Of a stretch of 64,000 bases of DNA, positions 47,052 to 57,093 are shown in pieces. This stretch comes from Thermomonas carbonis (GTDB lineage: Bacteria > Pseudomonadota > Gammaproteobacteria > Xanthomonadales > Xanthomonadaceae): positions 124,001 through 188,000 of the forward strand of contig NZ_CP060719.1 in the NCBI RefSeq assembly GCF_014396975.1, given 5' to 3'. Each line of letters opens with the position of its first letter. Within the stretch, counting starts at the first letter, position 1. Under the pieces are notes generated by a model, which had not been told where the DNA came from, searched no databases, and saw only the letters and a list, made by a program, of their open reading frames with translations. The position numbers were made by a program, and so were the translations under genes.

Positions 47052-48409
47052 CGGTCGCTCCGTCCCTTCAATGTCTGCGCTCGGGGGCAGTCTCGCTCCG
47101 CGATACGGCCTTCCTGCACTTCCAGCAGGCGCTTGCCGGCAGCGCCGTCGTCGAGCAACTCGAACGCGTCGTACAGGCACCCGGTGGCGGTGCGCGCTTC
47201 GTAGCGCAGGCGCGTGCCATCGATGCGCACGACCTGGAACAACTGGGTGTCCTCCGCGACCGGGCGCATCGTCTCGCGTGCTTCCCGGGACAACCGGTAT
47301 TGCTTGGCACCGGCCACCGAGACCACGAACACCGGCGTCGGCGCGTCGCCCGCGCGTCGTCCGTACAAATGGTCGTGGCCCTGCAACACCAGGTCGACGC
47401 GATGCTTGCGAATCACCGGCAGCAGGTGTCCGCGCAGCAACACGTTGTCGCGCCCATCGCGCGGCGAGAAGAACGGCTGGTGCGTCATCACGATGCTCCA
47501 GCGATGCGGGTTCGCCCCCAGCACACCGTCCAGCCAGTGCGCCTGCGCACTCGCAGTGCCGAGGTCGAGTGCTGACGTGCCATCGATCACCGCGACCCGC
47601 ACGCCCTGGTAGTCGAACCAGTACGTCGTGCCCTTCGCACCGGCTGCGCCATTGCCGGGCAACGAAAACGTGAGCGGCCAGTGCGCACCGAGCACGCGGC
47701 GCTCCCGCGGCGTGTCCTCGAACTCCTCGAAGTATTCGTGATTGCCGATCGCCGGTGCCACCATCATCGAGGTCGGCAGCGACTCGTTCGCCTCGAACCA
47801 CTCGCCCCACTCGTTGTCGTCCTCGCCGTCGCCGCCGCTGACCAGGTCGCCGGCGAACAGCGCCAGCCTGGCGTCCGGCGCATGTCGCATCGCCTCCCGG
47901 ATTACCCGCGTGGTCAGGCTGGTGTTCTTGTTCTGGGTGTCGCCGAAATACAGCAAGGTCATTGGCGCTTCGGCGCGGGCTGCGGTGCGGGTGTGGTGCC
48001 AGGCGCTCCAGGTGCCGCCGCCCTGCACGCGCCAGGCGTACAGCGTGTCGGGCTGCAGGCCGTCGACATCCGCGCGGTGGTGGCGAGCCAGGCCGTTCTC
48101 GGTGCGCAGTTCGCGGCTCGACGATGCAATCTCGCGCGGCACGCCCATGTCGGGCGAATCGCCGGCCACCACGATCTGCAGCAACGGCGCATCGAGCTGC
48201 GCGCTGGTGCGCCATGCCACCGAGAAACCCGTCGATGCATCCTGCTCGGGCGACGCAACGATGCGATCGGGGAACACGCTCGGTGAAAAGCGGATCACAC
48301 CCGCCGGCACCCGCGTGTTCGGTTCGTGCTTGCGCGCCGCGTCCTGCGCCGCCAGCGGCAGGCACAAGAGCGCTGCCAGCACGACGGCAGCTTGCACGCT
48401 CAACTTCAA
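47039..48409 (-). CDS. Secreted purple-acid-phosphatase-like metallophosphoesterase
   Basis: 456 residues. A signal peptide (VQAAVVLAALLCLPLAAQ) is followed by a fibronectin-like domain (about 40-150, with GLQPDTLYAWRV). The calcineurin-like phosphatase domain has GDTQNKN, AGDLVSGGDG, GNHEYFEEF, TMTHQP-like VMTHQPFFS and GHDHLYGRR, a full metal-ligand set. This resembles purple acid phosphatases, which hydrolyse phosphomonoesters, including phytate in plants. The likely start is a TTG that overlaps the stop of the upstream lipoprotein gene (TTGA); a GTG at 48397 is the alternative. Confidence 0.9.
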   Translation of the reverse strand: MKLSVQAAVVLAALLCLPLAAQDAARKHEPNTRVPAGVIRFSPSVFPDRIVASPEQDASTGFSVAWRTSAQLDAPLLQIVVAGDSPDMGVPREIASSSRELRTENGLARHHRADVDGLQPDTLYAWRVQGGGTWSAWHHTRTAARAEAPMTLLYFGDTQNKNTSLTTRVIREAMRHAPDARLALFAGDLVSGGDGEDDNEWGEWFEANESLPTSMMVAPAIGNHEYFEEFEDTPRERRVLGAHWPLTFSLPGNGAAGAKGTTYWFDYQGVRVAVIDGTSALDLGTASAQAHWLDGVLGANPHRWSIVMTHQPFFSPRDGRDNVLLRGHLLPVIRKHRVDLVLQGHDHLYGRRAGDAPTPVFVVSVAGAKQYRLSREARETMRPVAEDTQLFQVVRIDGTRLRYEARTATGCLYDAFELLDDGAAGKRLLEVQEGRIAERDCPRAQTLKGRSDRCWE

Positions 48410-49542
48410 CGCGCGCACGCCGGCAGCTGCAAGGCCTTGGCGATATCGCGCCAATCGAACGCAGCCACGCCCAGGTCGAGATGCGAGGCGTAGAACGCGC
48501 CCTGCGGGAAGCGCGCGTCGCCGCGTTCGTCCAGCCACACCCCGTCGGTCAGGCCGGTCACCTTGCCGGCGAACGAACCGGCGTGCTGCAGGCTCCTGCG
48601 CTCGAACAGGTGGAACACGGTGCGGTCGGCGAACTGGTCGCTGGCCACCCACCAGCCGCTGCCGTCGGCGCAGCGCATCAGCGCGATGCCCTCGGCCTGG
48701 GCGACATACTGGCCATTGCCGACATCGCGACCGAGATAGCGGCCATGCAGGTCGTACTCGCGCAGGCGGGTGCCGGTGGGTACATCTTCCTCGGCGATCA
48801 GCAGGCGGTCGTTGGCTTCGTCGGCGAACAGCGACTCCGGCACGCGGATCGCGCCGGCCGCGCTGACATCGCCGAATGCGCCAGCGGCCTGCGCGCTCCA
48901 TTTGCCATCGGCCTGCAGCACCTCATAGCGACGGAAACGGCGATCGAGTTGCGCCAGCGGCGGGACGATATCGTCGCCCTTGGCATCTTCGCCGGCCATG
49001 TAGGCATCGCTGACCAGCACTTCGTAGCCCGCGCCCTTGCGCCGCACCCACAGGCCGTACGGCTGCTGCAACGCGTCGTCGCCGAACGCGAGCAGCGGGG
49101 TGAAGTCCGGCAACTGGAACATCTGCACGCGGCGGTTGTCGCGCTCGACCACGAACAGGAAACGGTCGTCGATGGTGGCGATGCCGTTCGGGCGCGACAG
49201 CTTGCCCAGTGCCTTGCCGCTGCCGCCGAGGGTGCGCAGGCGCTTGCCGGTGTCGCCGTCGTACACGACCAACTGGTCGGTGGCCTTGGCGCTCGCCACC
49301 AGCATCAGCCTGCCGTCCTGCAACCAGCTCGCCGGCGAATCGATGTTGTCGTCCGGCGTGGATGCGGTGACGAACGCCTCCGCGACCACCACATGCGGGA
49401 CGTCATGGTTCCGCAACAACACGTCGTCGGCTTCGTATTCGTCGGGCTCGCGATCCGCATCGACGATGGTCGCGCCGCCTGGCGCGCTTGCGCAGGCGGC
49501 GAGCAGCAACGGCAAGGCAAGCAGGGCGAGGCATTGGCGCAT
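48406..49542 (-). CDS. Phytase-like beta-propeller lipoprotein
   Basis: 378 residues. A lipoprotein signal (MRQCLALLALPLLLAACASA, lipobox LLAAC) is followed by a beta-propeller with the phytase-like opening TPDDNIDSPASWLQDGRLML, then TDQLVVYDGDTGKRL, SRPNGIATIDDRFLFVVERD (in parts) and QPYGLWV. The DxxxxPASW pattern resembles DDPAIW of Ca2+-dependent beta-propeller phytases. Those enzymes remove phosphate from Ca-phytate. NHL-type propellers are the alternative. First gene of an operon with a phosphatase and a pyrophosphatase; GGAGA precedes the ATG. Confidence 0.8.
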   Translation of the reverse strand: MRQCLALLALPLLLAACASAPGGATIVDADREPDEYEADDVLLRNHDVPHVVVAEAFVTASTPDDNIDSPASWLQDGRLMLVASAKATDQLVVYDGDTGKRLRTLGGSGKALGKLSRPNGIATIDDRFLFVVERDNRRVQMFQLPDFTPLLAFGDDALQQPYGLWVRRKGAGYEVLVSDAYMAGEDAKGDDIVPPLAQLDRRFRRYEVLQADGKWSAQAAGAFGDVSAAGAIRVPESLFADEANDRLLIAEEDVPTGTRLREYDLHGRYLGRDVGNGQYVAQAEGIALMRCADGSGWWVASDQFADRTVFHLFERRSLQHAGSFAGKVTGLTDGVWLDERGDARFPQGAFYASHLDLGVAAFDWRDIAKALQLPACAR

Positions 49543-49578
49543 CAGGCGGTTCTCCGGACGGATGTTGCAAACCGCGAT

Positions 49579-49612
49579 GTTGTACGCGGCGTGGATGACG
49601 CTTTCGTGTCAC
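49579..49612 (-). promoter_or_regulatory. Pho-box-like promoter for the phytase-like operon
   Basis: On the minus strand, units GTGACAC (49612-49606) and GCGTCAT (49601-49595) are spaced by GAAA (7-4-7), each matching CTGTCAT/C at 5 of 7. Ten bases later comes TACAAC (49584-49579), a possible -10 at the spacing used by E. coli phoA. It is weaker than the plus-strand array 20 bp away. Confidence 0.45.
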
Positions 49613-49630
49613 CGCCACCGCGCCGACTGA

Positions 49631-49686
49631 CTGTCATGCAGATGGCATCCCGCTGTCATCGTTCGGCCATCCCGCTTACTTACAAA
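49631..49686 (+). promoter_or_regulatory. Tandem Pho boxes upstream of the TonB-dependent receptor
   Basis: Four 7-bp units start at 49631, 49642, 49653 and 49664, exactly 11 bp apart: CTGTCAT, ATGGCAT, CTGTCAT, CGGCCAT. Units 1 and 3 equal the Pho-box consensus; units 2 and 4 match at 5 of 7. Ten bases after unit 4 lies TACAAA (49681-49686), a plausible -10, which is the phoA-type spacing. This is two adjacent PhoB sites by the standard model. The receptor ATG follows 33 bp later. Confidence 0.78.
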
Positions 49687-49719
49687 GGCGCGTTCATTTA
49701 CGCAACGGGACTCCATTCG

Positions 49720-52056
49720 ATGAAACGCACTGCCTTGGCCACCAGCCTGTCACGAGCACTGTTCTGCGTGGCCCTGCTGCCGGCCGGCTTCGCCTCCGCC
49801 CAGCAGGTCGCACCGGATGGCGGCAACGCCACCGACCTGACCGCGACCGACCCCAAGAACCTGGACAAGGTCGTCGTGCAGGGCGAGATCACCTACCGCA
49901 ACCGCACCGAAGACACCGCGCCGGTGCTGCGCTACGACCTCGAATACTTCCAGCGCTTCGAGCCGAACACCGTTGGCGACATGCTCAAGCGCGTGCCGGG
50001 CGTGGCCTTCGTCGGCTCCGACATCATGGAGTTCGACGGCGCGATGATGCGCGGCATGGCCGCCGGCTACACCCAGGTGCTGGTCAACGGCAAGAAGGTG
50101 CCGGGCGCGGGCGACGACCGTTCGTTCTGGGTCGACCGCATCCCCGCCGAGATGGTCGACCACGTCGAGATCCTGCGCAGCAACAGCGCCAACCGCAGTG
50201 GCGACGCGATGGCCGGCACCATCAACATCGTCCTGCGCGACGCCTACGTGTTCGACGGCAGCTACATCCGCGTCGGCGCCAACCGCTGGTACGACGGCGA
50301 AATCAACCCGACCTTCGGCGCGGTCACCAGCGGCGATTTCCTCGGCGGCCGCATCCTCGCCGGCATCAACGTGCAGGATCGCTACCGCGCCAAGATCAAA
50401 CGCTCCGACCGCTACGCCGATCCGTCGATGGACGAACTGGTCAGCTGGGAAGACCAGAACGAGGTCAAGGACGGCCGAGACTACTCGGGCAACCTGTCGT
50501 GGACCACCGACGTCGGCGAGACCGGCCGCTTCGGCATCGACGGCTTCTTCGTCAAGACCGATCGCGATGTCACCGAGGTCTCGCATGAAGTCGAGTACGA
50601 CGACGACGTGATCGAGTCCAATGTCCCCGGCTTCAACCCGGTCGACCAGGTGAACTGGGGCATCGGTGCCGAGTACCGCTTCGACATGGCCGGCGGCACC
50701 ACCTCGTTCGACCTCGACCATGCGCGCTTCGAAGACAACAGCGCCGTGCGCGAAGAGAAGCACGAGTACGTCAACGGCGAGTGGGACGCCTCCGAGGCCG
50801 AAGCGCAGTCGGTGGATGCCGTCGACAAGGAAACCGGCTTCACCCTCGCCCACAAGCGCGCGCTCGGTGCTGCCGAACTGGAGTTCGGCGTGGACTGGCG
50901 CAGCAAGAAGCGCGACATCACCTACACCAACTTCGAGTGGGAAGCCGACAACGAAGGCGACCCGGTGGTCTACGAACTCGACGGCAGCATCGGCTCGCTG
51001 ATCGAGGAGACTCGCGTCGACCCGTACGTGATGGTGTCCGGCAAGCGCGGCGCGTTCGCATGGGAAGCCGGCCTGCGCTACGAGACCACCAAGTCCGACA
51101 TCCGCTACCGCGAGGACGGCGAAGCCGAAGGTTCCGCGAATCGCGACTACAACAGCCTGCTGCCCTCGCTGCACCTGAAGTGGGACCTGGACGAGGCGAC
51201 GCGCATCAATTTCTCGCTGGCGAAAAGCATCAAGCGGCCGAACTTCAACGAGTTGGTGCCGGCAGTTCTGGACGGCGAGTACGGCGACAACGACTACATC
51301 GGCAACCCGCTGCTGGAACCGGAAAGCGCGAACGGCCTCGACCTCGGTTTCGAGCGCCGGCTGGGCAAGAGCGGCGTGGTCGGGGTGAACTTCTTCTACC
51401 GCGACGTGAAGAACCTGATCGAACTGGTCAACACCGGCGAGTGGAGCGAGGACGCGCAGGACAACTACGAGGACGACCTCGAGGAATTCCTCGACGATAA
51501 TCCCGGCGCGAGCGAGGACGACTTCGAGTTCGAGCCGGAAAGCTGGCTGTTCACTTCGGCCAATGTCGGCGACGGCAAGGTCTACGGCGTGGAATTCGAC
51601 CTCTCGACGCCGCTGACCGCACTGGGCCTGCCGGATACCGGCGTGTTCCTCAACTATTCCTGGCTCGACAGCAAGGTCGAGGACTTCATCGGCAACCGCC
51701 GCTTCAACGACCAGGCGCGCAGCGTGTACAACGTCGGCTTCATCCATGACATGCCGGCGTTGCAGGCCTCGTTCGGCGCGACCTACCGCAAGCAGGGCGA
51801 CGCCTTCAGCCGGATCGTCGCCGAGGAAGTGACGGTCAAGTACGGCGCCGACCTGGAGGTCTTCGTCGAGAAGCGCTTCGGCGAGACGGTGTCGCTGCGG
51901 CTGAGCGCGGCCAACCTGCTGGATGCGTCCAAGGACGAGTTCTTCAACAAGTTCGACAACCTGGACGACCAGATCGATCGCGATTTCGACGAGTACGAAG
52001 TTGAAAGCGAGCAGGCCGGGCCGAGCTACCAGGTGGTGCTGCGCTGGGCATTCTGA
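49720..52056 (+). CDS. TonB-dependent outer-membrane receptor, probably phosphate-starvation induced
   Basis: 778 residues. A signal peptide (about 1-28) and a TonB-box-like stretch (LDKVVVQGE) are followed by the plug domain (about 60-180; [44 protein letters not shown]). The 22-strand barrel ends in the terminal Phe of VVLRWAF. There is no N-terminal signalling domain. One extracellular loop (about residues 573-607) is strongly acidic. Tandem Pho boxes upstream and a divergent phytase-like/phosphatase/pyrophosphatase operon suggest uptake of an organic or metal-bound phosphate; the ligand is inference. Confidence 0.93.
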   Translation: MKRTALATSLSRALFCVALLPAGFASAQQVAPDGGNATDLTATDPKNLDKVVVQGEITYRNRTEDTAPVLRYDLEYFQRFEPNTVGDMLKRVPGVAFVGSDIMEFDGAMMRGMAAGYTQVLVNGKKVPGAGDDRSFWVDRIPAEMVDHVEILRSNSANRSGDAMAGTINIVLRDAYVFDGSYIRVGANRWYDGEINPTFGAVTSGDFLGGRILAGINVQDRYRAKIKRSDRYADPSMDELVSWEDQNEVKDGRDYSGNLSWTTDVGETGRFGIDGFFVKTDRDVTEVSHEVEYDDDVIESNVPGFNPVDQVNWGIGAEYRFDMAGGTTSFDLDHARFEDNSAVREEKHEYVNGEWDASEAEAQSVDAVDKETGFTLAHKRALGAAELEFGVDWRSKKRDITYTNFEWEADNEGDPVVYELDGSIGSLIEETRVDPYVMVSGKRGAFAWEAGLRYETTKSDIRYREDGEAEGSANRDYNSLLPSLHLKWDLDEATRINFSLAKSIKRPNFNELVPAVLDGEYGDNDYIGNPLLEPESANGLDLGFERRLGKSGVVGVNFFYRDVKNLIELVNTGEWSEDAQDNYEDDLEEFLDDNPGASEDDFEFEPESWLFTSANVGDGKVYGVEFDLSTPLTALGLPDTGVFLNYSWLDSKVEDFIGNRRFNDQARSVYNVGFIHDMPALQASFGATYRKQGDAFSRIVAEEVTVKYGADLEVFVEKRFGETVSLRLSAANLLDASKDEFFNKFDNLDDQIDRDFDEYEVESEQAGPSYQVVLRWAF

Positions 52057-52081
52057 GCGCGCTGTCGCGTCACGAATCGTT

Positions 52082-52114
52082 GCGGAGGCCGGCCATGCGC
52101 CGGCCTTCGCATTT
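52082..52114 (+). terminator. Terminator-like hairpin after the TonB receptor
   Basis: A 12-bp stem with one mismatch (52082-52093 with 52099-52110), five-base loop CATGC, followed by ATTT. The T-run is short, so efficiency is uncertain. It lies 25 bp after the receptor stop. Confidence 0.6.
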
Positions 52115-52163
52115 GCGCGCGGGCCGACTTGCGGCACACTCGTGCAGCAAACGGAGCGCATGC

Positions 52164-52796
52164 ATGAAGATCGTCGAAGTCCGCCACCCGCTGGTCCAGC
52201 ACAAACTCGGCAAGCTGCGCGATGTCGGCACCGACCCGGTGCTGTTCCGCCAGCTGGCCAGCGAAATCGCCGCGATGCTCGCCTACGAGGCCACCCGCGA
52301 AATGCCGGTGGAAACGCGCAGCGTGCCGACCTGGGCCGGGCCGTTGGATGTTGCACATGTGCGCGCCGAGAAGGTGACGCTGGTGCCGATCCTGCGCGCA
52401 GGCCTTGGATTCCTGCCCGGCGTGCAGGCGATGCTGCCGGCCGCCGCGGTCAGCGTGATCGGCCTGCGCCGCAACGAGGCCACCCACCAGCCGGAAACCT
52501 ATTACGAGCGACTGGCCGACAACATGGGCGAGCGCACCGCGATCCTGATCGATCCGATGCTGGCCACCGGCGGAAGCGCGCTGGCCGCCATCGACATGCT
52601 CAAGGCAGCGGGCTGCAGGCAGGTCAAATGCCTGTTCCTGGTCGCCGCACCGGAAGGACTGCGTGCGCTTGAGGCCGCGCATCCCGACATCGAGGTCTAT
52701 GTCGCCGCCGTCGACGAACGACTGAACGAGGACGCCTACATCCTGCCCGGGCTGGGCGATGCCGGCGACCGGTTGTTCGGCACGCCGGTGGATTGA
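52164..52796 (+). CDS. upp: Uracil phosphoribosyltransferase
   Basis: 210 residues. It converts uracil and PRPP to UMP in pyrimidine salvage. Motifs are [16 protein letters not shown] at the start, the [11 protein letters not shown] segment, and the PRPP loop [15 protein letters not shown] (given here in part). Near the C-terminus [20 protein letters not shown] matches the uracil-binding end. Start at 52164 has GGAG 9 nt upstream. No permease (uraA) is adjacent. Confidence 0.97.
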   Translation: MKIVEVRHPLVQHKLGKLRDVGTDPVLFRQLASEIAAMLAYEATREMPVETRSVPTWAGPLDVAHVRAEKVTLVPILRAGLGFLPGVQAMLPAAAVSVIGLRRNEATHQPETYYERLADNMGERTAILIDPMLATGGSALAAIDMLKAAGCRQVKCLFLVAAPEGLRALEAAHPDIEVYVAAVDERLNEDAYILPGLGDAGDRLFGTPVD

Positions 52797-52806
52797 TCGC
52801 GCGGTT

Positions 52807-53193
52807 TCAACGCAGGGCAAGCCACAGGCCTGCCAGCGCCATGGCCAGGAACACCAACCAGGTCAGCACGGTGCCGGTGAAACGACCGAAGGAATAACCG
52901 CCGCTGCGCGACAAGCCGAACGCATGCAGCATCCGTCCGAGCAACAGCGCGCTGCCGAAACCCCACAGCCACATCGGCGCCAGCCCGCAGAGTTCCAGCA
53001 AGGCCAGCACCAGCAACGCGAACGGCGCATGTTCGATGAAGTTCCCGTGGGTGCGGATCATCCGCGTCAGCACCTTGTCCCCGCCGTCGCCAAGTCCGAT
53101 CTTGCGCGAACTCCGGTAACGCGGGATCGGCGCGAGCAGGACCAACATCAGCAACACATGCAGCGACGCGAACAGCAGGGTGATCTTGGGCAT
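52807..53193 (-). CDS. MAPEG-family membrane protein
   Basis: 128 residues with four membrane helices. The loop GDKVLTRMIRTHGNFIEHAPFALLVL (in parts: RTHGNFIEHAP) is the MAPEG signature; eukaryotic members are glutathione-dependent membrane enzymes. LLLGRMLHAFG is the fourth-helix motif. Bacterial members (YecN-like) are mostly uncharacterised. Convergent with upp, 10 bp apart. Confidence 0.9.
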   Translation of the reverse strand: MPKITLLFASLHVLLMLVLLAPIPRYRSSRKIGLGDGGDKVLTRMIRTHGNFIEHAPFALLVLALLELCGLAPMWLWGFGSALLLGRMLHAFGLSRSGGYSFGRFTGTVLTWLVFLAMALAGLWLALR

Positions 53194-53256
53194 CGGTCGG
53201 ATTCGCGTTGGCGGGAGCGCGCACGATGCACGCCCGCGTGACGGAATGCCAGTGGA

Positions 53257-54147
<891 letters not shown>

Positions 54148-54239
54148 GTCATTCGTCCCTGTTTCGCGCGGGCCGGCTTGCACGACCAATGGCGCAGGAG
54201 TAGTACGGGATACCGTGGGCACGGGCTTGCGGAGGAGCA

Positions 54240-54950
54240 ATGGGCACACGGACTGCCGGCCGTCTATTGTCCTGCATCTGCGCAATCGCAGTTGTACCGT
54301 CCGTCCAGGCGCAATCGCGAGCCGGCCATTTCGACGACATCGGGCGAATCGCCTGCGCAGAGGGTGCCGAACGCTACCTGCCCGGCGATTACTACTTCTG
54401 CGCGGCGAACAAGGCGTTGCAGTCCGGAAATGCCGGCAAGGCGCGCGAAATGTACGAGGAGTCCGCCGGTTGGGGCGACAAGCGGGCGATGTTCAACCTC
54501 GGCCTGCTGCTGGTGCGCGGCGACGACTTCCCCAGGGACGAGCCGCTCGGGCTGGCGTGGCTGGCACTGGCGGCGGAACGCCCGAAGAATGTCCTTCACC
54601 GCGAGGTGCTGGCCGGCGCGTGGAAAGCCGCCACGCCGGAGACGCGTGCCGCGGCAGATGCGTTGTGGAACCGCATGAAGCTGCAATACGCGGATCGATT
54701 CGTGCTTGCACGCGCGCAGCAGCGTTACGAACGCGAAACCCGCCAACTTCGGTTTGCCCTCCAGCGCGATCCATCCATGCGCATACAGATCGGCGGTGTG
54801 CAGGGCGCGCAAGGCGGCAACCGCGCCATCCAGCTGCTGGACGAAGCCGCCGCCGAAACCATCCTGCGGCCGTTGCCGGGCGCGCAAGGCGAAGTCAACG
54901 TCGGCGCCCCGGAAACCGTGCGCGACCCGGAAAAACCGCAGACGCCGTGA
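54240..54950 (+). CDS. Exported protein with Sel1-like repeats
   Basis: 236 residues. A signal peptide (about 1-24, ending VQAQ) is followed by two Sel1/TPR-like helical repeats ([26 protein letters not shown] in parts; [17 protein letters not shown]). A basic central segment and a disordered Pro-rich C-terminus follow. Sel1 repeats mediate protein contacts. GGAGGA lies just before the ATG. Function unknown. Convergent with ggt. Confidence 0.8.
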   Translation: MGTRTAGRLLSCICAIAVVPSVQAQSRAGHFDDIGRIACAEGAERYLPGDYYFCAANKALQSGNAGKAREMYEESAGWGDKRAMFNLGLLLVRGDDFPRDEPLGLAWLALAAERPKNVLHREVLAGAWKAATPETRAAADALWNRMKLQYADRFVLARAQQRYERETRQLRFALQRDPSMRIQIGGVQGAQGGNRAIQLLDEAAAETILRPLPGAQGEVNVGAPETVRDPEKPQTP

Positions 54951-54974
54951 ACGTCCGGCTCGCCGCTCACGCGA

Positions 54975-56702
54975 TCAGGGCGTCGCGACGACCCGTGCCT
55001 TGCCGACATTGCCACGCGGATCGCTGCCACCACTGAGCGTGTTGGCGCGCTTGTCCCACAGCACCGTGTTCATGTTGCCCCAGGCATCGCTGGAGCGGCG
55101 GCCCCGGTTGTCCTCGCCGGGAACCACGACCACGTGCCCCATCGCCCGTAGCGCGGCGACCACGTCCGCCGGCAAGGCATTGCGTTCGATGCCGAGTGCG
55201 TCCGGCATCCACTGGTGGTGGTAGCGAGGCAACGCCGCGACCTGCGGCGCATCCAGCCCGTCCGCATAGCCGAGGATGCCGAGCAGCACCATCGTGATGA
55301 TGCGACTGCCGCCGGGCGTGCCGATCACGGCGATCCTGTCGGCATTCGACAGGAAGGTCGGCGTCATCGAGCTGAGCATGCGCTTGCCCGCTGCCGGTGC
55401 ATTCGCGTCGTAGCCCATCACCCCGAATGCATTGGGGGTGCCCGGCTTCAGCGCGAAGTCGTCCATTTCGTTGTTGAGCAGCACTCCGGTGCCGGCGGGC
55501 ACCAGGCCGGAGCCGTACAGCAGGTTCACCGTCTGGGTCACCGCCGCACGGTTGCCCTCGGCATCGATGATCGAGAAGTGGGTGGTTTCCTCGTCTTCCA
55601 GCGGCGTCGCCGCGCCGGAGAGCAGGTCGCTGGGCGTGGCCTTGCCTGGATGGATGGTGGCGCGCAGACCGGCGGCGTAGTCCGGATCCATCAGGGTCTT
55701 GACCGGAATCTTCACGAAGTCCGGATCGCCCAGGTAGAAGGTGCGGTCGCGGTAAGCGCGGCGCATGGCTTCGGTAATCAGGTGCACGCGTTCGGCCTGC
55801 GGCAATGCCGCCAGATCCCACGGCTCGAGGATCTGCAGCATCTCGGCCAGGGCGATTCCGCCGGAGGACGGCGGCGGCGCGGTCACGATGTCCCAGCCGT
55901 CGTACTCGAAGCGCAGCGGCTCGCGCTCCTTCACCCGGTAACCCGCGAGTTCCTCGGCAGTCCATTTGCCGCCGGCCGCCTTGACGCCTGCAAGCAGTCG
56001 CTTGGCCGTGGTGCCGCGATAAAACCCGTCGAAACCACCCGCTGCCAGGCGCTCCAGCGTGGCCGCCAGTTCGGGCTGGCGGAACAGGTCGCCTTCCTTC
56101 GGCGGCTGGCCGTTGCGCAGGAAGACTTCGCGAGTGCCCGGATAGCGCTCCATCACCTCGCGGCGTTCCGCGTAACCACGGGCCAGACGACCGTAGACCG
56201 GGAAGCCTTCCTTCGCGATGCGGATCGCCGGGGCCAGCGACTGCACCAGCGGCAAGCGGCCATGACGCTCGGCCACGTGCACCAGTGCCGCCGGCAGGCC
56301 GGGGATACCAGCCGACCACGGCCCGTTCTGCGCACGATCGCGATCCAGCTGGCCCTCCTTGTCCAGGTAGGCCTGCGGCGTGGCTGCGGCCGGCGCGGTC
56401 TCGCGCGCATCCACGAACACGTCCTTGCCGGTTTTCGCATCGTGCAGCAGGAAGAAGCCGCCGCCGCCCAGGCCGGAGCTGATCGGCTCGACCACCGACA
56501 GCACCGCGGACACGGTGACCGCAGCATCGAAGGCGTTGCCGCCGCGCGCCAAGGTCTCGAAACCGGCATCGGTCGCCAGCGCATGCGCCGAGGCGATCAC
56601 CGCACCGGGTGGCTTTTCAGGACTGCCCGGCTGCTGGGCGAACGCCAGCAGCGGCGACAGCAACAGGATCGGGCACAACAAGTTCAGGAACCGACGCTTC
56701 AT
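54975..56702 (-). CDS. ggt: Gamma-glutamyltransferase
   Basis: 575 residues, periplasmic proenzyme with signal peptide (LNLLCPILLLSPLLAFAQQ). The autocleavage nucleophile is the second Thr of ETTHFSIIDAEGN, splitting a large and a small subunit. Other motifs are GGNAFDAAVTVSAVLSVVEP (in part), SGLGGGGFFLLHD and GTPGGSRIITMVL. It hydrolyses or transfers the gamma-glutamyl group of glutathione. Its start overlaps the ferredoxin gene by 4 nt, so the two may be coupled despite unlike functions. Confidence 0.95.
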   Translation of the reverse strand: MKRRFLNLLCPILLLSPLLAFAQQPGSPEKPPGAVIASAHALATDAGFETLARGGNAFDAAVTVSAVLSVVEPISSGLGGGGFFLLHDAKTGKDVFVDARETAPAAATPQAYLDKEGQLDRDRAQNGPWSAGIPGLPAALVHVAERHGRLPLVQSLAPAIRIAKEGFPVYGRLARGYAERREVMERYPGTREVFLRNGQPPKEGDLFRQPELAATLERLAAGGFDGFYRGTTAKRLLAGVKAAGGKWTAEELAGYRVKEREPLRFEYDGWDIVTAPPPSSGGIALAEMLQILEPWDLAALPQAERVHLITEAMRRAYRDRTFYLGDPDFVKIPVKTLMDPDYAAGLRATIHPGKATPSDLLSGAATPLEDEETTHFSIIDAEGNRAAVTQTVNLLYGSGLVPAGTGVLLNNEMDDFALKPGTPNAFGVMGYDANAPAAGKRMLSSMTPTFLSNADRIAVIGTPGGSRIITMVLLGILGYADGLDAPQVAALPRYHHQWMPDALGIERNALPADVVAALRAMGHVVVVPGEDNRGRRSSDAWGNMNTVLWDKRANTLSGGSDPRGNVGKARVVATP

Positions 56703-56962
56703 GCCACCTTGCCTCCATGCATTTGCAGGCGGGCCAGCTTGGCCAGCAGCTGCTCATTGGTTTCCGGATGCGCCGGGTCGGAGTCGATGCATTCGACCGG
56801 ACACACCGCCACGCATTGGGCTTCGTCGTAATGGCCCACGCATTCGGTGCACAGCGCCGGATCGATCACGTAGATCTCCGGCCCCATCGCGATCGCCTTG
56901 TTCGGACAGACCGGCTCGCAGACGTCGCAGTTGACGCAGAGTTCGTTGATCTTGAGCGACAT
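56699..56962 (-). CDS. YfhL-type 2[4Fe-4S] ferredoxin
   Basis: 87 residues. Two cluster motifs are present: CVNCDVCEPVCP (CxxCxxCxxxCP) and CTECVGHYDEAQCVAVCP, where an insertion lies between the second and third Cys as in YfhL/Allochromatium-type ferredoxins. This type has low redox potential. It is commonly encoded beside coaD; here a lipoprotein gene lies between them. Overlaps ggt by 4 nt. Confidence 0.93.
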   Translation of the reverse strand: MSLKINELCVNCDVCEPVCPNKAIAMGPEIYVIDPALCTECVGHYDEAQCVAVCPVECIDSDPAHPETNEQLLAKLARLQMHGGKVA

Positions 56963-57004
56963 CTTCTATGGTCGTTTCGAGCTTGGCGAACAACCCGACT
57001 GCAG

Positions 57005-57051
57005 CTCCTGCCGAAGCAGGACAGATCCCTCGCCTGCGCTCGGGATGACGG
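57005..57051. repeat. REP-like hairpins upstream of the ferredoxin gene
   Basis: Two short hairpins in tandem: CCTGC/GCAGG with loop CGAA (57007-57020), then ATCCC/GGGAT around a C/G-rich loop (57025-57046). The second resembles a common dispersed intergenic repeat. No other copy is obvious in this window. Confidence 0.35.
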
Positions 57052-57061
57052 TTCCGCAAAG

Positions 57062-57084
57062 GCGTGGCTGCAATGCAGCCACGC
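57062..57084 (-). terminator. Possible terminator hairpin after the 162-residue lipoprotein gene
   Basis: A 10-bp perfect stem (GCGTGGCTGC at 57062-57071, GCAGCCACGC at 57075-57084), three-base loop. On the minus strand it is followed by CCTTTGC, a poor U-run. It starts 9 nt beyond the lipoprotein gene's stop codon. Confidence 0.55.
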
Positions 57085-57093
57085 ACGGAAGCG

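Noticed and set aside
49750..52356. 868-residue minus-strand frame opposite the TonB receptor
   Set aside because: Val/Ala/Asp-rich shadow of the receptor; no motif, and it would run through the upp promoter.
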